Assembly: GCA_021399435.1 (NCBI GenBank)
Contig: JAJTUP010000051.1
Location: 402,683-466,682 of the forward strand
Reading direction: 5' to 3'
DNA from: Diaporthe sp. PMI_573
Lineage: Eukaryota > Ascomycota > Sordariomycetes > Diaporthales > Diaporthaceae
DNA length: 64,000 bases
The notes under the pieces were generated by a model. That model did no database searches, was not told the DNA's origin, and saw nothing but the letters and a program-made list of their open reading frames with translations. The position numbers and the translations under genes are program-made. The first letter of the stretch is position 1. Each line of letters opens with the position of its first letter. This document shows positions 9,609-19,317 of this stretch, piece after piece.

Positions 9609-11221
9609 TCAACGAGACCTCCTTTTATGGGCGAGATACATATCCAAGCGCCTCTGCCGGGTATCTTTCGCCTTTCCGTGCTCACCCCACTCGGTAAACC
9701 ACCGCTCAAGGTCAAACATCATCTCCAACACCGATGACATACTGTAGCACGGCCGGTCTTCGACCGCACACAGGCTGTCGATTGCCTCTCGCAGGAACCT
9801 CTCGGCGCTCGCTCGGTCCCCAGACCTCCGGTGCTCCTTCGCCAAAAAGTACTGGGCGGCATACTTGATGAGCATGTCGAGCTCCGGGCCGCGCCCAAGC
9901 AGGCTCTGGAAGAGCGCCCGGGTCTTTTCCATGGACGTGCCGTGATTTAAGGCTAGGAGGCGCTCGTACTCGGCCTGGAACCATAGGAGAGTCAGGACGG
10001 GCAGGCTCTCCCTGCCGTACTGGGCCTCGTGCCTCCGGATCGTGTCCTCGAGACCTGACCCCAGGTTTTGCGGCAGCTGGTCGAACCCCGCGACCTCGGC
10101 CAGGGCCAGCCACTCACTCAGGAGCGGGATGTTCCAGCCGGGCTCCATCATGGAGGTCCAGGTCTGCAGCTCGCACCTCCAGGCCCGGATCATGGCCTCG
10201 CGGAAGCTGGCATCGTCCACCTCCGCCAGCCTCAGGAGGATCCGCCGCAGGGACTCGGGCCCGGAGCCCTCCTGCACCAGGGATGCCGCGTACTTCAGCA
10301 GGGCCCTTAGAGTCGCATTCATGTGTTCCTCCCTGGAGTCGTCCCACTTCACGCACAGGACCGTCATGCAGATACAACCAAATGCATTACTCGCGGCCGG
10401 CCCGAAGAGTGAGCTCCGGATCTGGTCGGGCGCCCGCCGCATCACCAGCAGCGCGTCTTCCACCCTCGCCTCCTGGAGCAGGCGGCGGACGGCCACGAAT
10501 CCTCTGCTCAGGTCCCCAAACTGCAAGGGCAGGATGGCGCGGACGTCATTATCGACATACCCTCTAGTCTTGTACTCCATGCGGATATACTCGCGGGTAT
10601 TGACGAGCATCTCCTCGGAGACCCAGAGGCCGTCGGGAGAGCGGAGGGGCCGGCTCACAGACATTGGGTATAGAGATGCTGCAGACCGCTTCCGGTCAAG
10701 GTGTGTGACGAGACTGCTCAGACTGATCATTACACCATTACTCAACCGGACTATCTCAGGCGCAGCCGCCCCTTCGTGTTGTAGACCGTTCGAGACCACG
10801 TGCTGCAGGGCTTCCCTCTCGAGTTTGTTGGTGATGTACTTTGAGAAGCCCCATCGCTTGATTCTGGCCTTGAAAAGCTTTGGCCTGCAGTTCCACCGTT
10901 AACAGATCAGTTACACACTCACAAAGCCTGGAACAGGCGCGGGATCCAGACTCACGATGCCTCGAGGCCGTGGTTGGACTTCATGATCTCCATGACCTCC
11001 TTCAGGCTCCGGCCCTGGTCCAAGTAGAGGGCTCTTATGATGGGCTTATGCGCCTCCCACATGGCGTCCGACCTCCCTCGCCGTCGGACCGCGGGGCTGG
11101 GCGTCGATGCTGCCGCAGGAGTGTCCATATTGCTAAGCCCAGGAGCCATCATCCATGTACCAACGACACATGCATCCTGCGGCGGCTGCTCGAGTCGATT
11201 CGCTTCCCGCGTCGTCGCCAT
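9609..11221 (-). CDS. Clr5-domain protein
   Basis: Two exons, 11221-10956 and 10884-9609, with a 71-nt intron (GTGAGT...TGCAG), give 513 residues. The start is the first ATG of the frame at 11221. After a low-complexity leader of about 50 residues comes a Clr5 domain (about 50-110): W-x2-HK-x2-IRALYLDQGRSL, EVMEIM, and after the splice PKLFKARIKRWGF. The intron falls inside this domain, and the reconstructed junction restores the conserved order. The domain is named after the Neurospora cellulose regulator CLR-5 and is presumed to bind DNA, but many fungal members are uncharacterised. The remaining 400 residues are helix-rich and probably TPR-like, with no enzymatic motif. Likely nuclear. The target is unknown. 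Confidence 0.85.
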
Positions 11222-12472
11222 TGCTAGCTCCCTGGTCCCATGGTGCAAAATGAGCCTCAGGGCGCAGCCGCTTCTCTCAGTATGCTATGGACGTTGATTC
11301 AAGAGTTGGCCTGGGCATGATGAAACCCTGAGGACCTCGGTTCTCGGTGGGGCATCTGGCGAAGGAAATGACATTCTCGCCAAAGGGTCATCACGTGACG
11401 ATTTATGCCAGTGGGTGGCCCACTCCCACCCATGTCGGATTCCACCCCGCCTGGGACTTTAATCGTTTGAAAGCAGCCATGGCAATACGGTCCGGGCTTC
11501 CGCGGCGGAAGGATTCGGCATTTGTTGTCTTGTCTTCTGATGGGGTATTGCGGAATTCCCCAAACACGTGGATACCTATACTAGTAGTATCATCGGTTAC
11601 TGCACCAGCTGACCAGGTCGTTGTCGAGATGCCCAGCCGTCCACTCTTTGGGCACGAGTCGGTTCCACCCCGAGATCGGTCTCCATTGGCCAGACCACAA
11701 GAAGTTATATGGATCCAAGGTGTGGTGATTGCATGCTTAGTACAAAAGTGGAACAAAAGCACAGGTGCTTACAAAATGGAGATGTGGAATTCGTTAGAAC
11801 AGGGATGATGCTGTGTAGATGCGAAATGAGATGCACACGACGGGAATAAAAGAATGGCCGTCTTCCGTCTGAATCGTCTGCTGACGAGGCAGGAGACTTT
11901 CCACAAAAATACAAATTGTCAAGGCAAGAAACTTTTGCAGAGAGGGCGTCAACATTGGACCCCGAGTGCCATTGACAGATTCAATCCCGCGGTGCATTGT
12001 GTAAGGACTCTGGCTCTGACTTACCATTCAAGCTCTTGTAGTCCAATACTAGCACTAGCTGAAAATAGGCCAATGACATCTAGACACTCCAACGGCTGCC
12101 ATGAGGTTGAACAGAAACAGTGCCAAGGCGATGTTGAGGTTGGCAATTACTCTGTAGAGTCCGGCTATTGCTCTTATCGATAGGCTTATCTTATCAGCCC
12201 GCTGGCCTGCTTACTCCCTTGCTCGCCAACCGCTTCGGCGACGGGCTGGATTCCTGGTTTTCTTTCCCTTTGGGTAGACCTACAAAAATAACAACTCTTC
12301 TCTCCCGTAAATTCGAGCCTCAAGTCATGAAAAAGTAGTGGCCATCTCACTTGGGTCCACACAGCTAGCTGCCAGTCTAGCGCTCGACGCCCAACAGTTT
12401 CCAGATAGTTCCGGGGTCAGACGAGGCTCCACACCTCAATATCAAACAGACTTTCCCGAGCAACGCGAGGCC
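11222..12472. other. divergent intergenic region
   Basis: It separates the start of the Clr5 gene (-) from the start of the 2EXR-like gene (+), so both promoters should be here. Short open frames (up to about 150 codons) show no recognised family. Confidence 0.45.
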
Positions 12473-13306
12473 ATGTCCGTCCTCGTTCGTTATTTGAACC
12501 TCTTGCGCACAGATCCAGAACGTCTGCTGGCCTGGGAACGGTCAACGTTCGAAAGTCTGGAGACCTATAGTTCTGAAGACCAGGCCGAATCGTCCCACCA
12601 CAACGTCGACCACTCCGTGAAGACCGTTCAGCCGCCACTGAGTCCTGATTTCCTAAAGCTCTTTCACGAGATGCTCCCTCAGGAGCTACGAGACATGGTG
12701 TACGCCCACATACTTGGCCCCGAGAGTGGTACGTGGACGATTCAACCCCACGGTCTGTACTTTCGCTTTGATCGACGCATCGCAGACGCCCCGACGCGCA
12801 TCATACCCCCAAGTCTTGAAACCTCACGGCATCCGATATTTTCGACAGTCCATCGAGAGCTAGTCACCTACTTCTTCTCCAAAAACACCGTAGTCCTCAG
12901 GTATCGCTATGACTCAACCACGTTGGAAATCCTCACCAGACTTTGCAAACATCTCGGCTGCAGACCCAATCAGTACATCAAGCGGCTTCACATTCTCGTT
13001 TGCCCCCCTGAATCCCCAGAAGACGATATGTACTGCGATGAAGAAGCTGAGTTTGAATGGCATCACATGTTCCCCCGGCCCAAGAACGCACGCTCACTTG
13101 CACAGCGAAGACAGCTCGAGACGGATCTGCGCGAGATTGGTCTCCAGATCAGCAAGGATTGCGATACGGAGTTTACTTTCATGGTCTCAGAACAGGAATG
13201 GAAGGCTTCGCTTGGGCCAAATGGGATGGATGAGTGGCTGTGCAGCATCAAGGACACTGGCAGGGTTAGACTCTTTTGGTATGATTGGGAGAAGGTCATC
13301 GCCTAG
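12473..13306 (+). CDS. 2EXR/F-box-like hypothetical protein
   Basis: A single exon of 277 residues from the first in-frame ATG at 12473. The same frame is open for 45 further codons upstream, without an ATG, so an unrecognised 5' exon is possible. A motif near residues 58-82 (LFHEMLPQELRDMVYAHIL) matches the LPxELRxxVY core of fungal 2EXR and F-box-like proteins. It is followed by a pattern typical of these families: SRHPIFSTVHRELVTYFFSKN, then IKRLHILVCPP. No catalytic residues are visible. Proteins of this kind are abundant and fast-evolving in filamentous fungi and most have no known role. Confidence 0.7.
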   Translation: MSVLVRYLNLLRTDPERLLAWERSTFESLETYSSEDQAESSHHNVDHSVKTVQPPLSPDFLKLFHEMLPQELRDMVYAHILGPESGTWTIQPHGLYFRFDRRIADAPTRIIPPSLETSRHPIFSTVHRELVTYFFSKNTVVLRYRYDSTTLEILTRLCKHLGCRPNQYIKRLHILVCPPESPEDDMYCDEEAEFEWHHMFPRPKNARSLAQRRQLETDLREIGLQISKDCDTEFTFMVSEQEWKASLGPNGMDEWLCSIKDTGRVRLFWYDWEKVIA

Positions 13307-13814
13307 CTGGTCTATTTCCTATAAGCAATTGCTCTTTTCCCTACATCAGAACCCACAGGTCAGCTGAAATTGATTTGTGCTCTCAAAATGCGTTGGATAT
13401 TCGCTCATGGGTTCTGTTGATTTACCTCTACCACACGCGATTCTCCGAATGTGAGTCTTCTGGTGGCACGATCCAGAAATTCCACGAACAAGGCTACTAG
13501 AATTATTTGAAATCAAAGAGTAGCATCGTGCATCTGAAATTTCCGCCTCTGGATTAGATACTAAGCACTAAGGAAAATAGCAAGGAACGGTCACGATGTA
13601 CCTCGGATTTGGAATCACCTCGCATGGGGCTGAGGCACTTTCTATGCACACCAGCTGCTGCGCCCGAACCATCGAGCTGACAACCTTCCTTGGTTGTGCG
13701 CAGCAACTTCGCAGGCTTTTACATGAAGTCGAGTGCAAAATGAGATCATATAAGTAGCTCTTCTTGCTCTCCAGCTAGATTACCTCCCGTTCCAATATCC
13801 CACATCGCCCAAAC
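13307..13814 (+). other. upstream region of the secreted hydrolase
   Basis: No coding signal. The TATA-like element described separately and a CT-rich stretch just before the ATG are the only features seen. Confidence 0.5.
13749..13754 (+). promoter_or_regulatory. TATA-like element of the hydrolase gene
   Basis: TATAAG lies 61-66 bp upstream of the ATG at 13815, followed by a pyrimidine-rich leader. Position and context suit a core promoter with a short 5' UTR. This is inferred from sequence only. Confidence 0.5.
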
Positions 13815-14867
13815 ATGATATTCCTGAAACTTAACTTCGCCCTTGTGCTCTGCGCCACCAGCGTTTGCGGCCTCATTAAAACACCGGGCCGTTCACTTGA
13901 CACAACACACGTATATGGCCACAATAACAGCACTCTACCCACTCTTCAGCCTCTCCAGTACGCGGAAACAGCAAGTCTCCTACGCATTGCATACTATGAT
14001 GAGGGACCACGGGACGGTCAGATAGTAATCCTCATGCACGGATTCCCGTACGACATCAACAGCTTCGCAGAAGTTGCACCAAGGCTCCTAGAGAAGGGTT
14101 ACCGTGTGATCGTGCCCTACCTGCGAGGCTACGGAGACACCCAATTTCTCAACGAATCTACACCCCGCACCGCAGAACAGGCCGCGCTCGGATACGACCT
14201 GTTAACCCTGATGGATGCTCTGAACATCGAACATGCAATCCTCGCCGGCTTCGACTGGGGCACCATCCCAGTCAACGTGGTCGCCGCGCTCTGGCCCGAG
14301 CGGTGCGACGGCATAGTCGCGGTGGGAAGCTACCTGATCCAAGACCGGAGTACGGCGTGGGTGCCCTCGGACCCGGATTCCGAGGCGGCGCGGTGGTACT
14401 TCTACCTGTTCCTCACGCCACGCGGGTATGCAGCTTTGGAGCAGCAGTTGAGAGCATATACCAAAGCTATCTGGGCGAGGAACTCGCCCCGGTGGAACTT
14501 TAGCGAGACAGAAGTCGACCGTACGTTACCTGCGCTGCGGAATCCGGACTTTGTCAACATCACTGTCGACTTCTACAGGAACAGACTTTTGTTTGCACCG
14601 GGTGATCCTGCGTATGCCCAGCTAGCAGACGAGCTCGACAAGCAGCCTTCGATCTCTGTTCCGTCAGTTACGCTTGACCCCGAGTTTAGCACGACATTCC
14701 CGGCAACAAATGGATCTACGACGGCCAAGTACTTCACGGGCACCAGAGTGCATCACGTCGTGCAGGGTGCAGGTGAAAACATCCCCCAGCAGAACCCCCA
14801 TGCCTTTGTGGACGCAATCCTGGAAGTCGACAGTTTATCGAAAGCCCAAAATAAACAATCGGTTTGA
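13815..14867 (+). CDS. secreted alpha/beta hydrolase, epoxide-hydrolase type
   Basis: A single exon of 350 residues. The N-terminus is a good signal peptide (hydrophobic residues 3-18, small residues before a cut near 20), so the protein is probably secreted. The alpha/beta-hydrolase signatures are in order: YYDEGP near 60-65, the oxyanion motif HGFP at 75-78, the nucleophile elbow GFDWGT with Asp147, and the catalytic His329 in NPHAF. An Asp nucleophile points to epoxide hydrolase or haloalkane dehalogenase chemistry rather than esterase. Of the two, the HGFP/GFDWG combination fits epoxide hydrolase better. There are several N-glycosylation sites (NNST, NES, NFS, NIT, NGS). A role in detoxifying plant or microbial epoxides is a guess. 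Confidence 0.85.
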   Translation: MIFLKLNFALVLCATSVCGLIKTPGRSLDTTHVYGHNNSTLPTLQPLQYAETASLLRIAYYDEGPRDGQIVILMHGFPYDINSFAEVAPRLLEKGYRVIVPYLRGYGDTQFLNESTPRTAEQAALGYDLLTLMDALNIEHAILAGFDWGTIPVNVVAALWPERCDGIVAVGSYLIQDRSTAWVPSDPDSEAARWYFYLFLTPRGYAALEQQLRAYTKAIWARNSPRWNFSETEVDRTLPALRNPDFVNITVDFYRNRLLFAPGDPAYAQLADELDKQPSISVPSVTLDPEFSTTFPATNGSTTAKYFTGTRVHHVVQGAGENIPQQNPHAFVDAILEVDSLSKAQNKQSV

Positions 14868-15368
14868 CTGTCATGTTTTGAGACAAATTCTCTACCCTTC
14901 AAGTTATTTCCAGTCACTTTATGTTGGCAAGCAAAATTGACAGACGAGGGTCATTTTTCCCACGCTGATGGGCCTGCGCCGAGCTCGATGAAAACACCTA
15001 CCTGATGGTGGCCGGCGACCATTCTGGGATATCTCTTGCTTTGGGTTAGATACTGGAAGGACTGGATTGATGACGTTGCTGTTCAAAATTCTGTTCAGAG
15101 AGCCTCGAGTCACATACGTTGTGAAATTCAATTTCACGAAAGACTCAGATAACCACATTGTTTGATGGGATTGAAAGGGGAGGGGTATTAATGCAGCTAG
15201 CTATGTTTGAGGCTAATCGTTGATCAAAATTGTATTTATGTCTCCAGTGTAGGGCAACTGCTCATGGGTCTTCCAATGATTCCCATCAATCCTTCGTTCC
15301 CCTCCTTGGTATTATTCCTGCACCGCCCTTTTTTGGTGATCTCCATGGCAGGTATTCATGCGACTCTG
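14868..15368. other. convergent intergenic region
   Basis: This lies between the stop of the hydrolase (+) and the stop of the first 2EXR protein (-), and should hold the two 3' UTRs. Nothing else was recognised. Confidence 0.5.
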
Positions 15369-16307
15369 CTACTCCATGAAGGCGCTCATGTTCAGCTCAA
15401 GTTCTCTCTTCTGGGCTGCGTTCGCAGCATCGTCGGCCAAGGCCGACCCATTCGAGTTCTGAGACTGGCGACACTCCATCGCATCGATTTTCTGACTTGT
15501 GATGACGTAGTAAAGGAATTGCTTGCGTTTCAAGTTCTTCCAGAGCGTGCTCCAGGACACCGCCGTCCCGTTCCCTTCCCTCTCGTTCTCGGGAACGACA
15601 GCGACACTTTGGTGCATGCGGTCGAAGTCAAATTGGTCGAGGTGATGACGTCGATTCATCACGGCCTCGCCCAGAAGCGATGCCGTCTTCAGGTTTGGCA
15701 TCCGTGAGGCAAGAAGCTCAAATGCCCTGTCGTCCCATCCGCGCATGTAATCGGCCCTCCACCCCGTTCTGGGAGGGTCAAGGGCGATCATGAGGTGATT
15801 GATCGGGGAGGTGATGGCCATTTCCAGACCCTGGAGCCTGTGGATGTTTTCGACAATGTAATCGACGCCGGGGTGGTGCGCACTCCATTCCTTCCTCTCT
15901 TTGATGCCCTCAAATGCGCGGGCGAGACCGCTGATGCAGAAGTGTCCAGAAGGATCGAAGGGGACGGAAACCTGGCGAGGTACCAAGGAGCCAGTGGCGT
16001 CCGTGGTGAGGTAGTGAATGGGAAGCAGGTACTTGATCTCTCGTTGAGCTGCCTTGCGAGACTCTCGGCAAACTTTAAAGAGGCTACGGTAGCCTGAGGT
16101 GGTGTAGATGAAGTCTTCGTGAGGTGTAAAATAGAGCAGAGGACCTCTCTGACTGTCAGCTGTCTGCTGGGGCAGGGCAATGTTGGCTGTAAAACGCTGG
16201 ACGCTGAAGACAGAGAAGGCCGAAGCTGCCTCCCCCCAAACCAACTGTTGAAGCTCAAGTGGGAGCTTCGGGAAGCAAGTGAAGGTGCTGGAGACGTTGG
16301 AAGCCAT
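15369..16307 (-). CDS. 2EXR-domain protein, paralogue 1
   Basis: A single exon of 312 residues from the ATG at 16307. The 2EXR motif (FPKLPLELQQLVWGEA) is at residues 12-27. It is followed by a block shared with the protein at 17245-18177: the PHEDFIYTTSGYRSLFKVCRES, KYLLPIHY, VPFDPSGHFCISGL and HLMIALDPPR motifs all have direct counterparts there. The two are therefore a tandem duplicate pair on the same strand, about 940 bp apart. No catalytic motif, membrane helix or signal peptide is seen. The family is common in plant-associated and saprotrophic ascomycetes and has no assigned function. Confidence 0.85.
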   Translation of the reverse strand: MASNVSSTFTCFPKLPLELQQLVWGEAASAFSVFSVQRFTANIALPQQTADSQRGPLLYFTPHEDFIYTTSGYRSLFKVCRESRKAAQREIKYLLPIHYLTTDATGSLVPRQVSVPFDPSGHFCISGLARAFEGIKERKEWSAHHPGVDYIVENIHRLQGLEMAITSPINHLMIALDPPRTGWRADYMRGWDDRAFELLASRMPNLKTASLLGEAVMNRRHHLDQFDFDRMHQSVAVVPENEREGNGTAVSWSTLWKNLKRKQFLYYVITSQKIDAMECRQSQNSNGSALADDAANAAQKRELELNMSAFME

Positions 16308-17244
16308 TTTTTCTGCATCAGGTTAGCTTGATGGAATGTTGTTTGCCCTTGAAGTTCACCCACCTCCTGATTGATGAGAGTCCGGTGTTGATCCGGGTGT
16401 TGTGTCAACAACGTAGGTACTGACTGCGGTGTATCAGTGTCCGAGAGAAGCGGATATGGTCGACCGTTCACGTCCCTTCTAATCCACAAATCTTGCTGAT
16501 GAGTTGAGCGTTTGTGCCGTGTTACGAGGTCCTCGAGGTCAAGCAGTGACCTGCGTGAGTTGTGAAAAGGTCGCAAGTTGGTGGTGGATGAGCTTGAATG
16601 GAAGTGGGTTGCTCAGTTATCAGCGATTCTTGATGGGTGGTTGCTGAAATTGATCAGAATAAACGTCAAACAGTCAACCTTGTGCTAGATGAGAGACGAT
16701 TTGAGAAGAAAAGAAGAGGACTGCGAGGATGGAAACGAGAAGACTTTGAAGGTGGCAGGGATCGCCAAAACAGCACACCAGAGAGTGGAAGCGAGAATTT
16801 GTGAAGGCCGGTAGGCCGAGTGTAAGCCAAAATCATATTACACATGATTATCAGACTGTTTGATTTGTGATCTCGAAAGTGACTTCATACTTTCACTGCA
16901 ATGATTACTTTCCCAATTTCAGAGGCGTGTTTTCCGTCTGATTTTGCCCCATCCTGAACCTTCCCTTCGAGATGTCAGATGGAAAGGGCCAAATGGTACG
17001 GATCCTGCTGATGTTCAGAACGCGCAGAACTGATCATCAACACCGTTCAGGGCCCCGCGTGCGCCGTGTAGACCCAAGCATTTCTCCTAAAGGTTATACC
17101 TCAAGTGCGCTTTCTCTTCCTTCCCCTATCAGAAATCGCTCCGTTCTTTGCCAAGTAGCCAGTGTCCTCCATCCGTTTCGCTTCCTGCCAACATTTCCAG
17201 CCCTTCATGACTCCCAAGCTCTTTCAGTGACAGACTCTTTGCAG
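16308..17244. other. spacer between the two 2EXR paralogues
   Basis: Promoter side of paralogue 1 and 3' side of paralogue 2. A plus-strand frame at 16972-17250 (92 codons) is open but unlike any family I know. Nothing supported. Confidence 0.45.
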
Positions 17245-18177
17245 TCATGAGTGCGTTCCCAGCAATAGACCGCCGATTTTCTGAGCCCTGAGCTTCTTGA
17301 TAGTCAGGAAGATACTGAGGCTTAATTTGAATTCATGATAGAGCTCTATCCACGGGATCTTGATGGTGGAAGGCTCGTCGAGGTCGTAGTCCCAGCCGTC
17401 GCCATCTTCGCTCGGGTGGACCACGGGCATTGGCGTGTGCAGCCACCGGAAGTCCTTTGGCTGCCGCTCATTTAGCAACCCCTCGCCAATCAGCGCCACC
17501 GTCTCCAACTGGCTCATCCTCTTCGCCAAGATATCAAAGGCGCGGTGATACCAGCCCAGCATGAACATCCGCGAGCACTCAGAGTTTCTAGGCGGGTCGA
17601 GGGCGATCGTCAGATGCTTGATCCCGGGCAACGTGGTGCACTGGATGTTTTCAGCGAGGTCCTCGGGCCAGTAGGGCGCCGGAAGATCCATGTCTCTCGC
17701 ACCGAATCCGTCTGAGGCGTCGTGGAGCGCAGGACCCAGGCCGCTGATGCAGAGCTCTCCGTCAGGATTGAACGGGACTCTGGCGGAGCGAACGGCTAGT
17801 GAGTTATTGCCGTGGCTCGCGATGTAGTTGATGGGTAGGTAGTACTTGGTCTTGTCGTTGACGGCCCACTGTGACTCGCGGCAGGCGCCGAGCAAACCCC
17901 GATAGCCCGATGTGAGCTGGACAAAGTCGTCATGTGGTGTCAGGCAGAGGGCGAGGTCCTCTGACTTGTTGCTGGGGCGTGAATTTGGGTGTGGTGCGAT
18001 CTCAGCCCTGAATCGCTGGAAATCCAGGGTCGGAAGGGCCTCGTTCCAGACCATCTGTCGCAATTCGACGGGAAGCTTCGAGAAGGAATGAAACTCGGTG
18101 GGTGTAGTCGAGTTGATGGTGGCCGAGCTCACGGTGGTCGAGCTGGTGGTGGTCGAGTTGATGGTGGTGGAATCCAT
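17245..18177 (-). CDS. 2EXR-domain protein, paralogue 2
   Basis: A single exon of 310 residues from the first ATG at 18177; the frame is open upstream only through non-ATG codons. The first 27 residues are a Ser/Thr/Asn repeat (units like TTINSTT), encoded by an 18-bp-type repetitive GGTGGT tract at about 18100-18172. The 2EXR core (FSKLPVELRQMVWNEA) sits at 32-47, then the blocks shared with paralogue 1: LTPHDDFVQLTSGYRGLLGACRES, KYYLPINY, VPFNPDGELCISGL, HLTIALDPPR. The C-terminus differs from paralogue 1. Function unknown. The low-complexity leader is absent from paralogue 1 and may have grown by slippage. Confidence 0.85.
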   Translation of the reverse strand: MDSTTINSTTTSSTTVSSATINSTTPTEFHSFSKLPVELRQMVWNEALPTLDFQRFRAEIAPHPNSRPSNKSEDLALCLTPHDDFVQLTSGYRGLLGACRESQWAVNDKTKYYLPINYIASHGNNSLAVRSARVPFNPDGELCISGLGPALHDASDGFGARDMDLPAPYWPEDLAENIQCTTLPGIKHLTIALDPPRNSECSRMFMLGWYHRAFDILAKRMSQLETVALIGEGLLNERQPKDFRWLHTPMPVVHPSEDGDGWDYDLDEPSTIKIPWIELYHEFKLSLSIFLTIKKLRAQKIGGLLLGTHS

Positions 18178-19317
18178 AATGAGAAATTGCAGGTCAAGTA
18201 GACTTTGTCGACGTAGGTGGTTTTGTTTTTGGCTGAAGACTGTCAATGAGAAGAGTTCCAGGAATGATTGCGTGAGGCTACTTACTGTATTGTCTTGAGG
18301 CTGGCAGTTAACCCCCAACTGTCGACTGAGGCACTGTGGTATGTGTTCTCGCAAGAGTCTGAGACTCGGGGTGTGACGACTACTAATGAGTGTGTCGCAA
18401 GTAGTCCTTTGCTGATGAATCTTAGGCAAGGATAGAAGACCTGAGACGATGACCTGTGGTCTGATCAGAAGATTGGTTGAAGAAAAAAGAAAAGAAGGAA
18501 GGAAACAATGGGAGGTTTCGAAGAAGGGGGAGGGGGTTTATATACCCGTCCACGGCCAATTGGCTTAGGTAAGGACGGCGCCAGTGAATTGAAAGGCTTC
18601 AAAGTGAAGTTTCAAAGTGAATTGTGATCAGTATCTAGGGTAGGCAAGGTATTTCTGGCTACTGATCTGGACTTCTTGCCTGCCCGTGGCGTTGGGAATA
18701 GCTTCATAGAAATAGACCCCACTTCATTAAGTAGGGTCAACCAGGTTGAGTTGGGGCCTGTGCCTTCCTGGCTGAATCGAAGAAGATTCACTTCTGACCG
18801 ACGGAGGGGTTTAATAAGTGAATTCTGAGAAGAGTGTTGCGGCAGCACGGTTTTCCGTTTGCGTGTGCCCAAGTAACGTCTTCACATGATTTTTGCACTG
18901 GCTACTAAGCAAGTCAAACAGTTTGACAAAAAGTCAATTTCTACCAATACCAAACCGCGCTTCGTTGTTAAAGTAGCAAACGTAAAGTGACTTCAATTTT
19001 CTGCCCCAATATGGATGATCATGTTCCCTTGTGACCTGAGTTGGGTGACTGGAGATTCTTCCGTGGCGGCCCCTTTGGTGACGTCCATGGGATCGAGACA
19101 AGTTTGATGATGGTAAGCATGAAGAAACGGCCACAGAGGACACTAGAGAAACTCCTGCTGCTAATACATGGACTTGAACTCGCACAATTTGGGTCCCTCA
19201 TTAATTATTGCTATCTACACGCACCTTGCGACGAGCTTCGCTTTGGTCGCGCCGACCAAAGATTTTAGGCCGTCACCGGAGACTTGTGCACAGCTGGAAG
19301 CTACTGCTACTCACGGG
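18178..19317. other. intergenic region upstream of 2EXR paralogue 2
   Basis: It holds the promoter of the 18177 gene, including the TATA element given separately and a purine-rich tract at 18481-18536, and the 3' side of the beta-glucosidase gene. No further gene is supported. Confidence 0.45.
18537..18544 (-). promoter_or_regulatory. TATA-like element upstream of 2EXR paralogue 2
   Basis: TATATAAA on the minus strand lies about 360 bp upstream of the ATG at 18177. If used, it implies a 5' leader of roughly 300 nt or a leader intron. Inferred from sequence only. Confidence 0.35.

Noticed and set aside
10042..10902. 286-codon open frame on the plus strand
   Set aside because: It is antisense to the Clr5-domain gene; Arg/Ser-rich composition typical of a reverse reading of a GC-rich gene.
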